A DNA stretch of 64,000 nucleotides, from assembly GCA_003971905.1 (NCBI GenBank), contig RSEE01000104.1:150485-214484 (forward strand), written 5' to 3'. Positions within the stretch are counted from its first letter, which is position 1. The number at the start of each line of letters is the position of its first letter. The translations under genes and the position numbers were made by a program. Shown piece after piece: positions 61,716 to 64,000 of the stretch. Source of the DNA: Moniliella sp. 'wahieum'. Taxonomy: Eukaryota > Basidiomycota > Moniliellomycetes > Moniliellales > Moniliellaceae. The notes under the pieces are model-generated. The model saw nothing but the letters and a program-made list of their open reading frames with translations, had not been told where the DNA came from and searched no databases.

Positions 61716-62839
61716 AGTCCTCTTTCAGACGCGCACGCGTGGGGCGCAAGACGATGCACCACGATGGAGAACGGGCGTGTGGCGGTGGATGCGTTGGTGG
61801 TGGTGGCGGCTTGCTCGATTTGGTGGCGGCCGAGCCAATCTGACCGCGCAGGCTGCGCGTGCATCGGTGCAATTGCAAATGTTAATATTGTGAGCCCGCG
61901 GCGGATGAATGCACGGGCCAGGCGACGGATCTGGTTGGTTTCTTACCACGCCCCCCCCCAACCCGGCTGGCTTTGCCCGCCCCCCAAGGTCTGTTGCTCG
62001 TTTAGGCCCCTCGTTCTGAGCCTCCTTTCCCCCATTCGGTGCCTCCCCGCCTCATCTTCCACACACCGGCCCTCTACTGACCCTCTCGCCTCTGTGTCTT
62101 CTGTCCAGCTTCTGGGTCTCTGCAGGTACTGCCCGTCACCCTGGCGCTCTTTCCCACGTCCCCCTGCCTCCCCACCCGCCCCAGCGCCGCGCCTCCCACC
62201 TCCCACGCACGCCCAGGCCATCCCCACCACTGACGCGGCCACCACCGCCATTGGCTCGGCCACCATCACCATTCATTCGGCCATCGCCACCGTCGGGCCG
62301 GCCAGCGGAAGCAGGGAATGGTGCAGGGGATGGTGCATGGCGTTGTGCATGCTTGCTGGCCTCGGTCTGGCGTCCTGGCCGTCCAAGGTCACCGTCTCGG
62401 CTGCTGCCACCGCTGCCGCGCTTGAGTGGGCCGTCTGGACGCTTGGCTTGGCCATCTGGAAGCTCGTCTCGCCCATGTACCCACTTGCCTCGCACCCGTC
62501 CCAGCTGACCGTGCAGCTTGCCATGCCGTCCCCGTCCGACGCTCTGCCGGCCCATGTGCACTCGCTTGGCTGCCCCTGCTGTCACCCTGCTTGGGATGCT
62601 CATCCCGAACGCCGTCTGGGCCATGTGCAACGTCGTTCAGCGCATCGTAGCATCCCATCCCATCCCATCTCCTTCCATCCCATGCCACCCTGCCTCATTC
62701 TGACCCGCTCTTGCACCAGTGTTCTGCCTCTCATCCTTCCACTCTCCCTCGTCATTGCCCCCATCCCAACGCTCGCCGGGCCATGCTCAAGCTCGAGTAG
62801 GCCATGTGCAAGTACAATCGTCGTGCTCTGTCTGTTGCG
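61716..62839. other. Pre-telomeric DNA with long repeat-derived ORF
   Basis: Part of a 461-codon plus-strand frame (61764-63149). The stretch 62210-62640 is made of loosely repeated GGCCACCAT/CTTGGCCATC words. I see no signal peptide, domain or intron pattern; the long frame most likely results from repeats free of stop codons. Confidence 0.5.
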
Positions 62840-63130
62840 TCCAAGCTTGCGCTCGCCATCAACCTTGTGCTCATCATGTCCAAGCCTGCGCTCTCTCCCC
62901 AAGCGTGTGCTCGCCACCAAGCCTGTGCTCATCATCTCCAAGCCTGCACTCCCCATCAAGCCTGTGCTCGTCATCCCCAAGCTTGTACTCGCCACCAACC
63001 TCTGCCCATCATCTCCAAGCCTGCGCCCTCCACCCACGCTCTCCATCCCAAGCCTGCTCCTCGTTACCAAGCCTGTGCTCGCCATCCCCAAGCCTGTGCT
63101 CCCCATCTCCACGCCTCTGCTCCCCGTCTT
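62840..63130. repeat. Minisatellite of alternating 21- and 18-bp units
   Basis: Units such as AAGCCTGTGCTCATCATCTC(C) (21 bp) alternate with AAGCCTGCACTCCCCATC (18 bp), giving a 39-bp (13-codon) higher-order period. Both strands stay open through it: plus reads KPVLIISKPALPI, minus reads GLEMMSTGLVA. Confidence 0.8.
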
Positions 63131-63517
63131 GAACATCAAACATGTATAGGAACATAGCAATGCATACCATCATCCAGCCTACCTCTCCATGCACTCTAGT
63201 ACATGCACCACAGAAGCATCCGAGCACCTGTCATAGATGTTGAAGTGTACAATGACGACGACCGTCGTGGGTCTTTGAGGCCAACCTAACAACGACTGTC
63301 CCACTTTGTCAAGCGCTCTTCATGGCTGCACTTGCATAGATGATCAACAGGCGTACCTGAACAAGTATCAACGTGTTCAAACGAACAACACATGACTTTG
63401 GACTAGACGTATTTCAGTGATACATTTGGTACGGCTGATCGATGATATGACGCCACAAATGCAATTTGACACTAGTGTCGAATTCTATTTATTTCCAGCC
63501 TGCAGTTGGTACGGATT
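63131..63517. other. Unique-looking subtelomeric spacer, nothing seen
   Basis: AT-richer than its surroundings, no ORF or repeat worth listing. Confidence 0.5.
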
Positions 63518-63935
63518 CTATTTGTGGTGGGTGGGGTGGGTCGGGGTGGTAGGTTGGGATGGGGGGGTGTAACTTCTCACCGGGTGGTCCAATCGAAAAA
63601 CGGAGGCCATATGCTGCATAGAGCGGACGATTTCGTAGCGAGCTATCGTCGAGGCCATCGGAGGTGGGGTGGGTTGGGTCGGGGTGGGTAGGGTTAGGGA
63701 TGGGTGGGTGTAACTTGTCAACGGTGCGTCCAATCGAGAAACGGAGGCCATATGCTGCATAGAGCGGACGATTTCGTAGCGAGCTATCGTCGAGGCCATC
63801 GGAGGGTGGGGTGGGTTGGGTCGGGTGGGTAGGGTTAGGGATGGGTGGGTGTAACTTGTCAACGGTGGGTCGGATGGCGAATCTGAGGCCATATGCTGCA
63901 TAGAGCGGACGATTTTATAGCGAGCTATCGCCTCG
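63518..63935. repeat. 141-bp subtelomeric tandem repeat, three copies, with internal TTAGGG
   Basis: Three copies with the landmark GTAACTT at about 63569, 63710 and 63851. Each has a G-rich half (GGGTGGGTTGGGTCGGG) and a unique half (GGCCATATGCTGCATAGAGC, CGAGCTATCG). Copies two and three carry GTAGGGTTAGGGA, an internal telomere-like motif, at their junction with the G-rich half. Confidence 0.95.
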
Positions 63936-63983
63936 GCATAACTCTCTCCCCTTCGGGTAGCTCGCTATCTACCCTCGGCCCTC

Positions 63984-64000
63984 TAGGGTTAGGGTTAGGG
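63984..64000 (+). repeat. Telomere repeat (TTAGGG)n, right chromosome end
   Basis: The window closes with TAGGGTTAGGGTTAGGG, the G-rich strand running 5' to 3' toward the right, which is the correct orientation for a chromosome terminus. Fewer than three units are present, so the telomere is truncated by the window or assembly end. Confidence 0.93.

Overview
The window is the right-hand end of a fungal chromosome, most likely from a basidiomycete. It ends in TTAGGG telomere repeats (63984-64000). Genes are split by short introns (about 38-151 nt), nearly all with GTACGT or GTGCGT donors and CTAAC/CTGAC branch sites. The gene set is eukaryotic and fungal: GET3, GINS PSF2, OTU1, UBP15/USP7, URM1, RPC82, a Pho85-type cyclin and a CAP10-like glycosyltransferase. 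The proline-rich, GC-rich coding style would fit Ustilaginomycotina or a relative, but I cannot place it further.

Left half (1-37 kb) is a normal, dense gene region. In order it holds: a DUF676 lipase-like gene (-), an Mtf2-like mitochondrial gene (+), GET3 (-), PSF2 (-), a GCR1_C-domain regulator (+), an intron-containing tRNA-Thr(AGU) (+), a Ser/Thr kinase with an acidic tail (-), a 5 kb gap, glutamate decarboxylase (+), OTU1 (+), UBP15 (-), URM1 (+), a coiled-coil protein (-), GAPDH (+), RPC82 (-) and a purine/cytosine permease (-). Three ubiquitin-pathway genes (OTU1, UBP15, URM1) lie next to each other; this may be chance.

Right part (37-64 kb) is gene-poor. I can support only a GT90/CAP10-like gene (43.9-46.0 kb), a PCL/PHO80-type cyclin (53.4-55.5 kb) and one unknown ORF (47.8-48.4 kb). 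The rest is intergenic DNA full of short near-palindromic word repeats. Toward the telomere come a 173-bp tandem array (61.1-61.7 kb), an 18/21-bp minisatellite (62.8-63.1 kb) and a 141-bp subtelomeric repeat with internal telomere motifs (63.5-63.9 kb).

A key caution: almost every conserved gene, essential ones included (GAPDH, GET3, PSF2, RPC82), is broken by single-base frameshifts. Where I could work out the missing base, it mostly restores a run of G or C. The simplest reading is an unpolished long-read assembly that under-calls homopolymers, not pseudogenes. CDS coordinates below therefore span each whole gene, including introns and apparent frameshifts, and are not clean open frames. 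I found no CRISPR, phage, prokaryotic or clear intact transposon features.
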